58,519 nucleotides of DNA from Pilatotrama ljubarskyi. Lineage: Eukaryota; Basidiomycota; Agaricomycetes; Polyporales; Polyporaceae. The notes beneath the pieces were generated by a model. That model was not told where the DNA came from, did not search any database, and saw only the letters and a program-made list of their open reading frames with translations. Shown piece by piece: positions 35,301 to 47,849 of the stretch (positions within the stretch are counted from its first letter, which is position 1; each line of letters begins with the position of its first letter). The stretch spans positions 1-58,519 of the forward strand of contig MU277788.1 of assembly GCA_022385805.1 (NCBI GenBank), read 5' to 3'. The position numbers and the translations under genes are program-made.

Positions 35301-37077
35301 AGGATGGTGAGTACTCATTCGTCGTCACGATCTGTAGCTTCTAACACTTCTGTCCAGTCGCCTTCACCACTGTGCCTATGGGAAGGTGACCGACCAGATC
35401 GCCGCTCCGACAAACATCTAGAATAGACGAGGTCCTCGAGTCGTTCAATCGCAGCCGGAGATCAGCAAGGACCAGAAGAACTGCGTCAAGGCGTTGTACG
35501 AAAGTGTCGTGCGGTCCCTCCGCCCTCCACAAGTGTCCTCGATCCTGTCCCCAGTCTCCTTGTCGTAGCGCTACTCGCAGGCGTCGGTCCTCGTCCGCTC
35601 TGGGAGTGATGATACTACCCCGAACCCCGTGGTGCCGTTCAACCAGGGGTCCAACCAAGACGTCAAGGCGTCGAGGCTCTTGTAGACTACATCTACTCGA
35701 GATCGGTGGACAACAATTCAGAGCTTGCCCATTGCGAACCTCCTTCGCCTTCTAAGTGCCGTCAAGGATAAGGAAAAGCGAGCCGGAACTTCGTGACGCG
35801 CCCTATACAAGTCATCATCTCTCTCTTGCCCGACCGCTGCCTCTTCGTAAACGACCGTCTACTCCCCGATTCGAAGATCTCGCTGGGGACCCCGTTTAAC
35901 TGCTTCAGCAGTGCCGCCGTCATCGGCTACGCGCCGTTTGCGCACCTCCTGTTGCTCATCGCTATTGTGAATGTTCAGCTGGACTCGTGGAAAGGGTCTC
36001 ATGGGCGCTACCAACGTTGTCGCGTGTCGCGCACGAAGTCGTGAGCCGCGACGTTCGCCAGGGCGCATGCGCACCACACGGATTCGAACAAGAAGAGCGA
36101 GCGTCGTCGCGCGATTACACGCGCCAACGTGGCCGACTTCGAGACAACCAACGGAGTAGAAGCGAAGCGCGGCATACTACATAATCCTGCTATGGAGTCC
36201 CAGTTCTGGCGGATCTTGCTGGTCCGGGTGCCGGGTGGGGCAATCGCGCGGATGGCAAGAGGTCTAGGCGCTGGTCCGAGCTGCTGCCCAACAGGTACTT
36301 ATGTCAAGAGTCTGGATGAGTGTTTGGGCCTGCTCTCCATGTCTCTCACAAATTATTATGCAACCTCGTGGCTCATGTCTGTATGTGAGTACCTACAAAT
36401 ATTAGAGCTGCGAACGGAAATGTGCATAAGACAATTGACACTCTGAGCGCGATGTGGTCGCTGGGCACTACTCGAGTAGTATCTTCCGCCTGACAGCCCA
36501 CCTCAGTGCGCTCTGTCCCCAGGTGTTACCGTGGTACGTGCCCAGTAGAACCGTTCGATGCCCTAGAGCCCTGCCAGACTCGTGCGGAAGAACTTTCGGC
36601 TTCCTGAAACCTCGGGCTCCGCACGGCCATATGGTCATTAGTGGCCGGGATCTCGACGTTCGGCAGGCAATCTACCATCACGATGCGCGTGCGAGCGCAT
36701 GAAAACACAGTGCGGGCTTAGCTGCTCGCGACTGAGATCAAGATTGTCTGTAAACGCGGTCGGAGAGGGTCACTTATGAGCTCAGACAACTCTATAGCCT
36801 ATATGCGCGGGTCGCAGAGGCCAATGAGAAAGTGGCCTAGACCACAGCATCGTGTTTCGGAGCCCGCAGTGCCCTACTCACTGGCAGGACTTTACCAGAT
36901 CGTCAAGCACGAACCGTGAGCAAAGACATTTCGACGCTCCCTCGTCCTCTATCAAGGTGAGCATATAGCCGTCTAGTGTGGAGTATCCACCCTCTATGAT
37001 CGGGCCCAGACGAAGTACACACACCGGCCGCAGGCGTCGTGGCTTTGGTACCTGCATATTGGACGAGTAAGCGCAAG
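32350..37077. other. 4.7-kb GC-rich stretch without a supported gene
   Basis: Long frames exist on both strands (33095-33775 plus, 34212-35024 plus, 32878-33378 minus). They are rich in Ala, Arg, Ser and Pro, as expected for chance frames in GC-rich DNA, and show no family motif. A segment at 35350-36450 looks like a decayed gene (alternating frames with peptides such as QPEISKDQKNCVKALYESVV and SQFWRILLVRVPGGAIARMA), but I cannot name it. A 14-bp palindrome is at 36467-36480. Confidence 0.4.
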
Positions 37078-38803
37078 CTAGTTCTCCTTCTCTTCGTCCC
37101 TGCCAGAGTTCGAATTGCCGTCCTGCAAACCCCACTTCTCATCCAACGAGTCCTTCCGAAGCTCGACCTCGCTCATCAACACGCATGTCAACAGTCCAAC
37201 ACCTGAGAGCCCGGTCATAACAAGCCAGATGAGGCGCTCGCCTGCGTGAAATCCACCCGTACTTTGGAGCGCAAGGGCTCTTCGAGGGCAGCAGTGGTCG
37301 GAATCGCGACATACGCAATCTGTACGCCCTGTGGAAGCTGGCCTTGAAGTCCTGAGGATCGTGCCGCCGATGACGATGCCCCAGCTCTGTCAAGTCAAGG
37401 ACGTGCGGATTATTTGTGCGTCTCGAGCGCGAGGTCGAAGATAAGACGTACCATTGCGAAGCACCTGAAGAAGGTAAAGAACGCGAGAGCCTGGGCGCTG
37501 TTCGAGAACGGCAGGGATGCGAGAATGGGGAATTCCGTGGCGACCCACATGATGCCGAGGCCGACCGCGAGAGGGACCTGGAGCCCGATGTACATCGCGC
37601 AGGAAGTGTTCTCGTCCAGTAAGGAGAATAGGCCGAAACCGATGATCATGCGCGACCACCCGACGTAGTTCTGCGGACAATACTGCTCAATGTCGTGCGA
37701 TTCGTGAAGAAGAACCGGGGATTCTGCGAGCGGTGTCAGCTCGTTGACAAGCACATATCATAGGTTGCGGGCGTACCGTAGGGCCCTTCAGCCAGAGGTA
37801 CTCAGCAACGAAGAACACGACGATACCAACCCCTCCGATGATAAGGGGAGCAGGCACATGAGATGACGTCCAAGGGAAACGCAGGCCTCCCCAAGTGATG
37901 GCGAGGAGGATGGATACCGTACTGCCTGTGATGAGTGTAATTCCGCTGGTCTCAGAGTGAGTTGACGTGTGAAAGACAGTCGTGCAAGATCACTCACGTC
38001 CAGTCAATCTGAAGCAGTTTCTCGCGAAGGCTTGTCTGGGGCGTATCTACGCGCAAGGAGTATCACGTCAGTGGGAACGCGATCCCGTAGAGAGGTAGAT
38101 TCAAGAAAAATAGCCATCGCCACGCGCTGCGAAGGCACCACCCCCTAGCGGACCGAATGCACTTCACGTCGTTGAGTCGCAAGAAGTGGCGGGAAGAGTG
38201 AAGGAATCCTACCATGCAAGAGCCCGTACGCTAATGGGATGATGTGAGCTCGCAGTGCAGACAGGAGGAAAGAGGACACCGTACGTTGCTACGATACCTT
38301 GATATTTCCCTCGTTCCAGGAATGGTACCATGTCTGCATAGATGATCTCAGTGATGGAAAGACAGCCGCCGCCGCCGAATCCTTGTATGGCTGCGTAGAC
38401 AATCGCTTCAGTTTGAGCGAGTGTGGATAGGCATTGCAGCACGTACCTCTGCCGGCGATAAGCATGTTCACGCTCTGCGCGGCACCCAAGATGGCCGAGC
38501 CTACCGCGAAGGCCAGGATGAACGACAGGAGCACCGGTTTGCGACCGAAACCGGAGACGAGGTTGCCAACGAGTGGAACAACAGTGGTGGACGCGATTGT
38601 GTATGCGCTATCCGCCCAAATGAAACCCGTTCCATGGAGATGACTGACGATGATAGGCAGGGCCGTGGACATGGCGGCTTTTCGGAGCGTCAAGAATCGG
38701 TGGGGTAGTGCAGACTCGAGAGTGCTTACGAGGTCGAGAGCTGTGAGCATGTCCACTACGAGGTTGGAGATGTATCCTATTCAGGAATTCATCCCCCACT
38801 TCT
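37078..38803 (-). pseudogene. degraded MFS exporter, paralogue of the one at 2015-4235
   Basis: Most of the DHA2-like protein can still be read: SNLVVDMLTALDL, STALPIIVSHLHG, motif A GNLVSGFGRKP, QGFGGGGCLSITEIIYADMV, TWGGLRFPWTSS, and tail VELRKDSLDEKWGLQD. Several lesions show it is dead. A TGA replaces the tryptophan of the N-terminal NFW motif (38790 region). There is a frameshift before AWRWLFFLNLP and a TGA soon after it (about 38100). About 65 residues are missing between FFFTNRTTLS and YCPQNYVGW, removing the helices coded by three exons in the intact gene. Frameshifts also occur in the last exon. It most resembles the MFS gene at 2015-4235, so it is a decayed duplicate. Confidence 0.88.
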
Positions 38804-40921
38804 GAACGGCAAGGGAGGCTTCCCTGCTCGCAAAGGTGAAGGTCAGACTGAACTAGGCGCCGCCAACAAGATCAGACCGCGATATTACCTAAAATCCGAC
38901 TCCATGATCGCAGAAATGTGTGGGCGAATAAACAAGCCCAGTGCTAGAGCGACTCAAGCAGCACAAGACGGGCAGACTGGAAGGACGTCGCCGCGAGATC
39001 AAGGGGTGTGAGTAGGCAGGAAAGGGCGATGGGAGAAGTGAGCTGTATAGGTCGGGGCGCGTGGTCCCCGAGGGAGGGGGAGAGATGTCGGAGGCTCATC
39101 TTTCCGAAGACTGGAAGAGAAGCTCAGGAAGCGTGTTGCGACCTGTCAGGCATCTTCACGGTGCCTCGACTGCGACGCTTCGGGTGTTGCGTTCTCACCC
39201 GGAGAGCTGTAACACGGGGTTCAGGTTGGCTGATGCGACATGCTTTGGGAAGCGTCCGCTGAGAGGCACCCTATTCTCAACGTGCGCACTGGCAGCTACA
39301 ATGCGCTGATGGACAGCGCAGGAGCCCACCGCATTCTTCGTATAGATGGCAAGCAGATACAAAAGCTGCCTCCTCAATAGTTGCACACGGAGGCACGGAA
39401 GAGGGGGACGATGTTTGGGAGTCAATTCGGGAAGCAGTCCTGCGTGGTACCGGTCGAGTCGGAAGGTTGTGCACAAATCGCGTAGACGCCGACGTCCGGA
39501 TAAGGCGCGACCACGTGGCTGTGCACGCTCAGAGCGCTCGTTGTACTTACTCTCAGTCTGGCACCACTACTCGTACTGCACTGCTAAGTAAAAGTGCTAG
39601 GAGGCTATCTACTCGGGTTCCTTGGATCACCACCTCCTGGCCGACACCCGCGTGCACTACGAGTGCTCTCTGATTATGCGGTAGGCTATGACTAGGCAGA
39701 GACAAGACGACTGTATGTATCGTACACTAGCCCACCGGGGAGCGACCTCAAGTCAGATGTCCACGCAGCACGCAATGCATATCATAGCAGCTACCTCTCA
39801 CGGCGATCTTCATATCAGACTGCAGGGCAACTCAGACATGCACACTGCAGCTCACTCTCCTAGCGACTGATGCCGTGAAGACTGGCATTCAGTAGAGTAC
39901 GTCCCTCTCATCTGCCCCGTCGACTGAGCGATTCACCGCGGAGCCCTAGCCCTTCGTCCCTATTATCCGCTACCTGTCCCTCATGGATATGGTGACGCAA
40001 TGTACCTCAACCGGCCCCCGAGCGTGGCTCCTTGTTGTAACCAAAATAGCCTCCACGGTGCCAGGCTGTACACTTCAACAGTCGTGCGACGAAACATCAT
40101 TATCTCTTGTGTAGTTTGACAGCGCTGAAACTCATCGGGATGGCGTAATGAAGCATGTGGAACATATGAGGTCTGTAATGGACCATCTGTCCGGCGTCGC
40201 TCATTGGCCTCATACCACATCTGGCAGCATCGATTCTATCTCCACGCTCCCTTTCGCACCAAAGCGCGTGCCTCCCTCAGGTGCGTCCCAGCCGCGGCAG
40301 TCAAGCTGCGATGATGCTAACAAACGATATTGATGTATGATCCACTGCACAGTGCGCCATGAGAGAGCGACTGACATGCAAGCTGTGGATCTGGGGATCC
40401 TGTTAGGAAGGCCGCAGCGATGCTGAAGCAGGCCCATGGGACACGGCGCACGGCCATGATACCTGATGCTCCATGCTTTGAGCGCCGGGATGGCTGCCGC
40501 ACTGCCACTTACGAGTGCGATTTTCGTGCACCGCCCCTGTCAGTGGAACATCAGTACTGAATGATCCCAAAGGCTCCGCAGACCGCTCACACGCGGGTAT
40601 CCCTGGGCTAGTCCTGTAGTCAGCCAGCTGCTCTCGATCAACAGCAAGGATGCCGAAGCGTAGGCACACCTACGACTGGAATTGTGTCGCGAGCATCGCG
40701 GTCATGGATGTTACCGATGTGAGCACTTCATTTTTAGCACCCCTCGGCCACATTGAAGGTTTGTTATCTCGTCTGACATCGGAGCGCTTAAAAGTCATTT
40801 ATAGCTAACTGTCTTGCTCAAAGACGAAGGCACAGATCACGCATGCCCGAGTCCCCGCCCTAGAGATTTGCCTCTGCGCATTGAGCAACCATCGACGATC
40901 TAGCATTGCACCCTCGTCATC
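38804..40921. other. 2.1-kb stretch without a supported gene
   Basis: No recognisable coding sequence. The last 150 bp are the upstream region of the P450 gene, with TTTATA at 40798-40803 about 120 bp before the ATG. Confidence 0.45.
40898..40921 (+). promoter_or_regulatory. conserved 5' leader of the first tandem P450
   Basis: The bases just before the ATG (AGCATTGCACCCTCGTCATC) match those of the second P450 (AGCATTGTAGCCTCGCCATC, ending at 45442) in 17 of 20 positions. The duplication therefore included the leader, or the leader is under constraint. Confidence 0.6.
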
Positions 40922-43343
40922 ATGGCCAGCTATAGTTTCCTCCCCTTTGACTTCGCTTGGAAGGCGCTGATAGGCAGTGTCCTCGTGCTAGGGGTCGCCG
41001 TTGCATGGGGAGTTACCTCCGCTCTGCTGCAGAATCGAAAGTCCCCGCTCTGGATCGCGCCTGGCCCTCCCAGCGCAAACTGGCTGCTCGGAAATCTCAA
41101 GCAACTCGACGACTCAGAGAACGACGTTATACTGGACCAGTGGGCCGCGACTTATGGCAAGGTCGTCCGCCTGAATGCCTTCTTCGACGTACGGATTGCG
41201 ACTATTTGGTTCCGGCGGCGATATATAGGCTGACACCGAGTTTCATCTTTCATCCCGAAGAGCCCGCTCATGTTCATAACGGACACGAAAGCGCTGAACC
41301 ACATCTTCTCGCGTTCGGCCGAGTATGTGAGGCCGGAATATATCCGCCGCGATCTGGCAAAACTTCTTTGCGAAGGTAAGTCACCCCTCCGTGCGCTCTC
41401 TTGTAATGCATGCTGACTGCGCTCGCCAGGTCTCTTGTGCACAGAAGGTATGCTAGGATTCAACAGTACTGCCCTCGAGGTCACTGACGCAAGGCCTTTC
41501 CGCCAGGTGAACGGCATAAACAACAGGTCAGAGACTGCGATACTTCTGCGTCTCGCCATCCGCTGAACTTTTCCTTGACGTGCGCAGAGAAGAGTCATGG
41601 TAAGACGCTCTTCGCCCTCGTTGACGAATCCCCCTCTAATCAATGTTCTCTAGAATCCCGCCTTTGGACCGGCGCAGATTCGCGAAATGACGCATGTCTT
41701 CTTCGAGAAGGCGCTCGAGGTGAGAGAATCTGAAGCATGTCTGCGTAACGACGCCCTATCGTTATTGCGCCACCTTCAGCTTCGGAATCTGTGGGCGGCA
41801 CAGCTCGAGAGTGGGCAGCAGCTTGCCCGCATCAATGCACTGCCCGGGCTCAACGCGGCCACGTTGGACATCATAGGGGTGGCAGGTCCGTCGAGATATT
41901 ATGGCACACGAGCGGCCTCCTCACCAAGTTCATGACAGCCTTCAACCACGACTTCGAGGCACTGAACCCAGAGAAGAAGCACAGCGAGCTCGCGGAGACT
42001 ATGGAGCGTGTCTTCAGCATGCCAAACAGGAAGCCAATACTCCTTCTTCTGAAGAATCTCTCCCCGTATCTCAACTATCTCGTGAGACGCTCAGTTGTCA
42101 ATACGACCATCGTGTACTGATATGTCCCCCTCTATGATAGACAGATCCGAATATGCCGCTCGTCGATCATGCAGTGAGCCTGATGCGTCGTGCAGGCTCC
42201 CAATTCATCGCAGAGAGAAAAGCAGAGATCCTGCGCGAGATGTCGGAAGAGAAGAGGCTCGGCATCGGGCGCAGTTCTGTGCAGAGCAAGGACATGCTGT
42301 CCTTGCTTGTGAAAGCAAACATCGCGTCAGATAGTCCGGAGAGCCAGCCGCTGTCCGATGAAGACGTCTTGGCCCGTGAGTGTCCACTTCGCATCTCCTT
42401 GAAGCCGTACTAAGTACGCTCTTGCAGAGGTTCCGACGTATGTCTTGCTATGTCATCCACTCTCACATCTCCCATTTACTCACTTCGGATCAGGTTCATT
42501 GTCACGGGACACGAGACGACTGGCGACGCCATGGCCTGGTGCCTCTATGCGCTCACACAAGCACCGTCCGTGCAGAGCAAGCTGCGCGACGAGCTTTCCA
42601 AGGTGCAGACAGACAGTCCGAGCATGGACGAACTCATGGCATTGCCTTACCTCGACATGGTCATACGGGAGACGCTCCGACTTCATCCGCCCGTGATCTC
42701 GACAATCCGAGTGGCGACACGGGCCGACGTGATCCCGCTGAGTGCGCCGTTCACTGGTCGCGATGGCTCGCAGTACCATTCTCTCGAGTAAGCTTCATGA
42801 TTGGCTCAGAGTTGACGAGAGGAGCTCATCTCGTATGCAGAGTGCCCAAGGGCACCAAGTTCGTGATCTCGATTTTAGCGCTGCACAGGTCCAAGGAGCT
42901 CTGGGGGGACGATGCTCTGGAATTCAAGTGCGTCTGATAGTCTGGTAACCGTGCCGCACACCATGGTACTGACGAGCACTCAGGCCCGAACGATGGGAGA
43001 ACCCGCCGGAGGCGGTCTCAGACATCCCGGGCGCGTGGGGACATTTACTGACGTTCGGCGGTGGCCCCAGGGCGTGCATTGGGTACCGTTTCGCTGTAGT
43101 CGAGTGCGTGCCGCTCAAAACGCCTCCCGATATTTCCATGCAGTGGCTGACTACGATGTTGGCTCTTCCAATAGGATGAAGGCGCTCGTCTTCACGCTTA
43201 TACGGGCTTTCGAGATGGAGTTGGCTGTGCAACCCGAGGAGATCTGCACGTTGCCCGGGATTGTGCTCCGGCCGCGCTTGAAACGTGCACCGGAGGCAGG
43301 GAGCCAGATGCCCCTAATCATTCAGCGATGCGACCGCTTGTAG
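40922..43343 (+). CDS. cytochrome P450 monooxygenase, tandem copy 1
   Basis: This is a haem-thiolate monooxygenase of about 540 residues. It has an N-terminal membrane anchor ([16 protein letters not shown]), [31 protein letters not shown]-helix [14 protein letters not shown]-helix [10 protein letters not shown] (ExxR), [11 protein letters not shown], and haem-binding [10 protein letters not shown]. All exons join in frame without a stop. The 18-, 20- and 12-nt exons lie at 41430-41447, 41507-41526 and 41588-41599, and the 10-nt exon (AGGTTCCGAC) at 42428-42437. It is a close paralogue of the gene at 45443-47849 in the same orientation; the two exon sets align one to one. The usual AGHETT of the I-helix is TGHETT here. 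The substrate is unknown. Confidence 0.95.
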
Positions 43344-45442
43344 CTACATGTCTAGCACGGTGAGCTGAAGACCCAAACTGTCCTGTTGGCAGTACGCCTG
43401 GCAATCGTAGAGATATGTAGTGAGTAGTCATCGATATGTATACATATGTCTCCACCTGTGCGAACTTCGATGCTGCAAACGACTATGAGCAATGAGCCGT
43501 GCCTTGGAGGTGCGACGACAGCCTGATGTCTCATTGCGCATGAATAGGGCATGAGGCGGAGACGCGCACCTTGCCATGGGGTTGCGCACCTGGTGGCTGG
43601 CAGCGAGTGTGTAGACTGAGACGTATGGTATACTGTAGCACTGAATTCGACCGAAAAAAATATCAACCAGGGAGCTACCCGACCCTAGCTCAACGGGCAA
43701 TCAGACATACCATAGCTCGCGCATGAGATGGGCAAGCAACTGCGGAACGAAACTTTGCGTTGGCAAGTGTCAGGCATCTTGACGGGTCCTCGACGAGGTG
43801 CTGCGCTTCCCCCAGCCTTTGCTGAGATGAGCACATGTAAAGCAGAGAGGTGTTGCTGAGCTGTCGACCTTCCATGCGCGATTTGTTGCAGTCTATGGTT
43901 TCAGGCTCGAGGGCGGTGATGTATGAGGAGCCTTAGGACCTTCTGGTCATTACACAGTCAGGAGAGCCGCATATCTGCCACGACGGTGTATGAGGATGAT
44001 ACTGTAGTGTGTAGTCGACAATCGGACTGCGGTGCGAGGCGATGACATTGAGATGATGATGATGATGGAGAGAGCGTGCCAGCGGTGGTTGCGACTCTTG
44101 CGAGCTAGGGCTAGACGCCCACCACCTGCAGCGCTCGGAGCAAGCGCTCGAGTGCTCGTTCTCAGTCCGAGGGTTCAACAACTCTTACATATTTACCTCC
44201 ACCAAGGCTGCTTGGCGTCGTCGCTCTGCTATGTAGCGAGACTCCCAGATCGCACAATGCCCCTCTAATGGTGGGACCATATCGCGTCTGAGTCACCTAG
44301 TAGTCACAACTCGACGTTTCGCAGAATCACGCAGTGGCAACACTCGACCTACGACTCGACCTCACTGCTACTTCAGTCTACTCTCTGCGGAGTGCAACGT
44401 ACTCCGTTTCACTACGTCTTTTAAGATCGCTATTGTACACCGAGTGGCGTGTATAGGACGGGATCACCGACCTGTTACTTCACCGCAAGTAACAGTCCCA
44501 TCGAGAACGTCACCGCCGACGTCTGGACAATCGGAATCCTCCGCTCACAGAGCGGTTCGTGCAAATATTATCTGTAATGTCCGCTCTCTCTACTCAGGAA
44601 GCATTGGGACGCGTGCAATACGATCTTTTGCTGAGCGTGGCTTCCCAGAGCACCCACAATTCCCCGGACCGTGCCAGGCGGCTCTTCCCCGTGTGCGGTA
44701 ACGGTACGGCAATATCTTCCCGAAGAGTTATCCGCAGTGAAGGGCCACTTCCGAGACGCCTAGCACAGTGCGCGGAAGGCTTTGAGGTCAGTGATGACGC
44801 ACCACTCGGTCGGTGCTCCCTCGCGGTCACCTTCACGAATCACTGATGATTCGTTCGCCTCCGATAGATGGTTAAGTTCCCTGAGGACCGATGTGTGGTC
44901 TATCACATATCCGTGCGCGTTAACCTGCGGGGACGACGTGATATACCGTGGGAGCTCTTGCCCGACAGACCTGCTCGTACTCAGTTCCTCGCATCCGGGC
45001 GCATTCTGGAATATCACCACTCCCGAGAGGATTCATCCTCCACCGCCGTACAATCGTCTCTCACAAGTTTCACACCACGCTCGTGCATGGGCGTTGTATT
45101 GGGCTTGTCAGTTTTAATCCCAGACGCCTTCCATTGGCAACGAGGAGCGGGAAGCCCGAGATGCATATCATAGGTATCAGGGCCACCAAGAGGCAACGGA
45201 TTCTGATTTCTGCCTGCCGATGTTGCCGATGCAAATACTTCACATAGTCAGCTGATTAAGAAGGTTTATAATCACCGCCGTTGACCACTTCTGACGCTGA
45301 CTGCTAAGCTTCATCATCGTTGACCTATAGTCAGACAGCGTAGGAAGCAGGCACGACTCGTCCACGTCTACGTCCACGTCCAGAGGCTCTGTCCCTCCGC
45401 CTTCGAACAACGATTGACATCAAGCATTGTAGCCTCGCCATC
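43344..45442. other. 2.1-kb spacer between the tandem P450s
   Basis: No supported gene. It contains a 74-bp segment (44598-44671) repeated at 52057-52132, open minus frames around 44594-45020 that I cannot identify, and a GAT microsatellite near 44051. A TTTATAAT box is at 45265-45272, about 175 bp before the second P450. Confidence 0.45.
44598..44671. repeat. dispersed repeat, copy 1
   Basis: This 74-bp segment shares roughly 85% of its bases, in the same orientation, with 52057-52132. On the minus strand both copies can be read as related peptides (SGELWVLWEATLSKRSYCTR and SGDLWVQWEITHSKRLYCTR), so it may be a gene fragment present twice. The family is unknown. Confidence 0.6.
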
Positions 45443-47849
45443 ATGGCCAGCTACAGTTACGTCTCCTTTGATTTCGCCTGGAAGGCGCTTACGGGTATAT
45501 CTTTCGTGCTGGTGGCTGGGCTTGTGTGTGGATTCACTGCTGTTCTTGTGCGGAACCGCAATTCGCGGCTTTGGACAATTCCTGGCCCTTCCAGCGCAAA
45601 CTGGCTGCTGGGGAACCTCATACAGCTCAACGACTCGCAGGACGATGTCATACTGGATGAGTGGGCGGCTGCGTACGGCAAGGTCGTCCGCCTGAATGCA
45701 TTCCTCGAGGTACGGTATCTAGCCCTCCAATGTGGCATTGAATGGCAGGCTGACTCGCATCGCACCTTGCCATGTGTAGAGCCCTCTGATGTTCATTACG
45801 GACACAAAGGCGCTGAATCACATCTTATCGCATCCGTCGGAGTATCCCAGGCCAGAGTACATCCGCCGCGATCTGTCAAAGATTCTTTGCGAAGGTATGG
45901 CGCTCTCTTTCATTCGTTACCACGCTTCAACGCTGATTTTATCTCGTAGGTCTCTTATGCACAGAAGGTACGCCGGTCGACAAGGCTTCCCCTGGTTGAA
46001 GCTGCTGACTGGACGCTACAGGCGAAAAGTACAAGCAACAGGTGGGGACACTCAGAGGCCTCCCGGTGCATTTCCTGCTCATTTTTCCTTGACGTGAGCA
46101 GAGACGAGTATTGGTGAGACGCTGCTCGTTCTCCATGAGAAGTCTACTGCTCAAGGTCGCTATCTAGAACCCAGCTTTCGGACCGGCCCAAATTCGCGAA
46201 GCGACAAATATCTTCTTCGAGAAGGCACTCGAGGTGGGGGTTTGTAGCACGCTAGGTCTGCAGTTCTGTCTGATGACGTTCACACGACTGGCAGCTCCGG
46301 AACCAGTGGGCTGCGCTCATCGAGAACGGGCAACAGCTTGCCCGGGTCGAAGCACTGCATGGTCTCAATTTGGCCACATTGGACGCCATAGGGCTCGCAG
46401 GTGCGTCATGACATTTAGCTACGCGGGTGACGTCCGATCTCAGCGTGTGACAGCCTTTGATCACGACTTCGAGGCACTCAATCCAGAGAAGAAGCCGAAT
46501 GAGCTCGCAGAGGTCATGGAACAAGTGTTCAGCATGCCAAACCAGAAGCCTATACTCGTGCTCCTGAAGAACCTGTCCCCGCTCCTGAACTACCTGGTAA
46601 GATATGCGCTTGCCGTGTCCAGTGTCTTGTACTGACGTGCAAGGCGCTACGCAGACCGATCCGAACATGCCGCTGGTTGATCGTGCGGTGCGGCTGATGC
46701 GCCACGCAGGCTCACAACTGATTGCAGAGAGGAAAGCGGATATCTTACGCGAAATGTCGGGAGAGAAGACACACGGCTTGCGGCGCAATGCCTTGCAGGG
46801 CAGAGACGTGCTGTCATTGCTTGTGAAAGCCAACATCGCGCCAGATGTTCCGGAGAGCCAGCCGCTGTCAGACGAGGATGTCTTGGCCCGTGAGTGTCCA
46901 CTCCTCTTCTCCTTGATGCTGCCCTGAGTAGCGCTTGCGCAGAGGTTCCAACGTACGTCCTAATAGTCTTTTCACACTCGCAGCGACTCACTTCGAACTA
47001 GATTCATGGTTGCGGGACACGAGACGACCAGCGACGCCACGGCCTGGTGCCTTTATGCGCTCACACAAGCGCCGTCCGTGCAGAAGAAACTGCGCGACGA
47101 GCTATCCAAGGTGCAAACAGACAGTCCGAGCATGGACGAACTCATGGCGCTGCCTTACCTGGACATGGTCATACGAGAGACGCTCCGACTTCATGCCCCT
47201 GTGACGTCCACGGTACGAGTGGCGAATCAGCACGACAGGATCCCGCTGAATGAACCGTTCACTGGTCGTGACGGTCTGCAACACCATTTTCTTGAGTAAG
47301 CGTCATTGCTTGTCTGATTGAGATGAGAGGTACTCATTCGGTGGTCTCCAGGATGCCCAAGGGTACGATGTTCTTGATATCAATCCTGGCGCTCCACAGG
47401 TCCAAGGATATCTGGGGAGACGACGCTTTGTTATTCAGGTGCGGCTGGATCCAACGCTTCGAGACTATGCCCATTTCGATGATCATGCAGGCCTGAACGC
47501 TGGGAGAACGTGCCGGAAGCGACTTCAGATATTCCGGGCGTGTGGGGACACCTGCTTACCTTCGGCGGTGGCCCAAGGGCGTGCATTGGATACCGCTTCG
47601 CTGTTGTGGAGTGCGTGCTGCTCAACGAACATCCTCTATCATGATATGATGGCTGACGGGCCATGTGTGTTCTCGAACAGAATGAAGGCGCTCATCTTCA
47701 CACTCGTGAGGGCGTTCGAATTCGAGTTGGCGGTTGACCCCGCGGAGATTCGCACCATGCCTGGGATCGTCCTCCGGCCTTACCTGAGGCGCGCACCAGA
47801 AGCAGGGAGCCAGATGCCCTTGGTCATCCAGAGATGCGACCGTTCGTAA
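45443..47849 (+). CDS. cytochrome P450 monooxygenase, tandem copy 2
   Basis: This is the second copy of the tandem pair, about 540 residues. It has anchor [47 protein letters not shown]-helix [14 protein letters not shown]-helix [21 protein letters not shown] and [10 protein letters not shown] with the haem-ligand cysteine. The micro-exons have the same lengths as in copy 1: 18 nt at 45950-45967, 20 nt at 46022-46041, 12 nt at 46102-46113 and 10 nt at 46943-46952. No disabling change was seen. Differences from copy 1 cluster in the putative substrate-contact regions (PFTGRDG onward and the F-G region) as well as in the anchor, so the two may differ in substrate. That is inference. Confidence 0.95.

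Noticed and set aside
36060..36110. GGATTCGAAC resembling a tRNA B box on the minus strand
   Set aside because: The five bases on either side do not pair as a T-stem, and no A box or acceptor stem fits.
35350..36450. Candidate gene with exons on the plus strand
   Set aside because: Peptides look protein-like, but they lie in alternating frames with many stops and match no family I know. Not enough to name a gene.
40922..47849. Assigning a named CYP family to the P450s
   Set aside because: Family names depend on percent identity to named proteins, which cannot be computed here.
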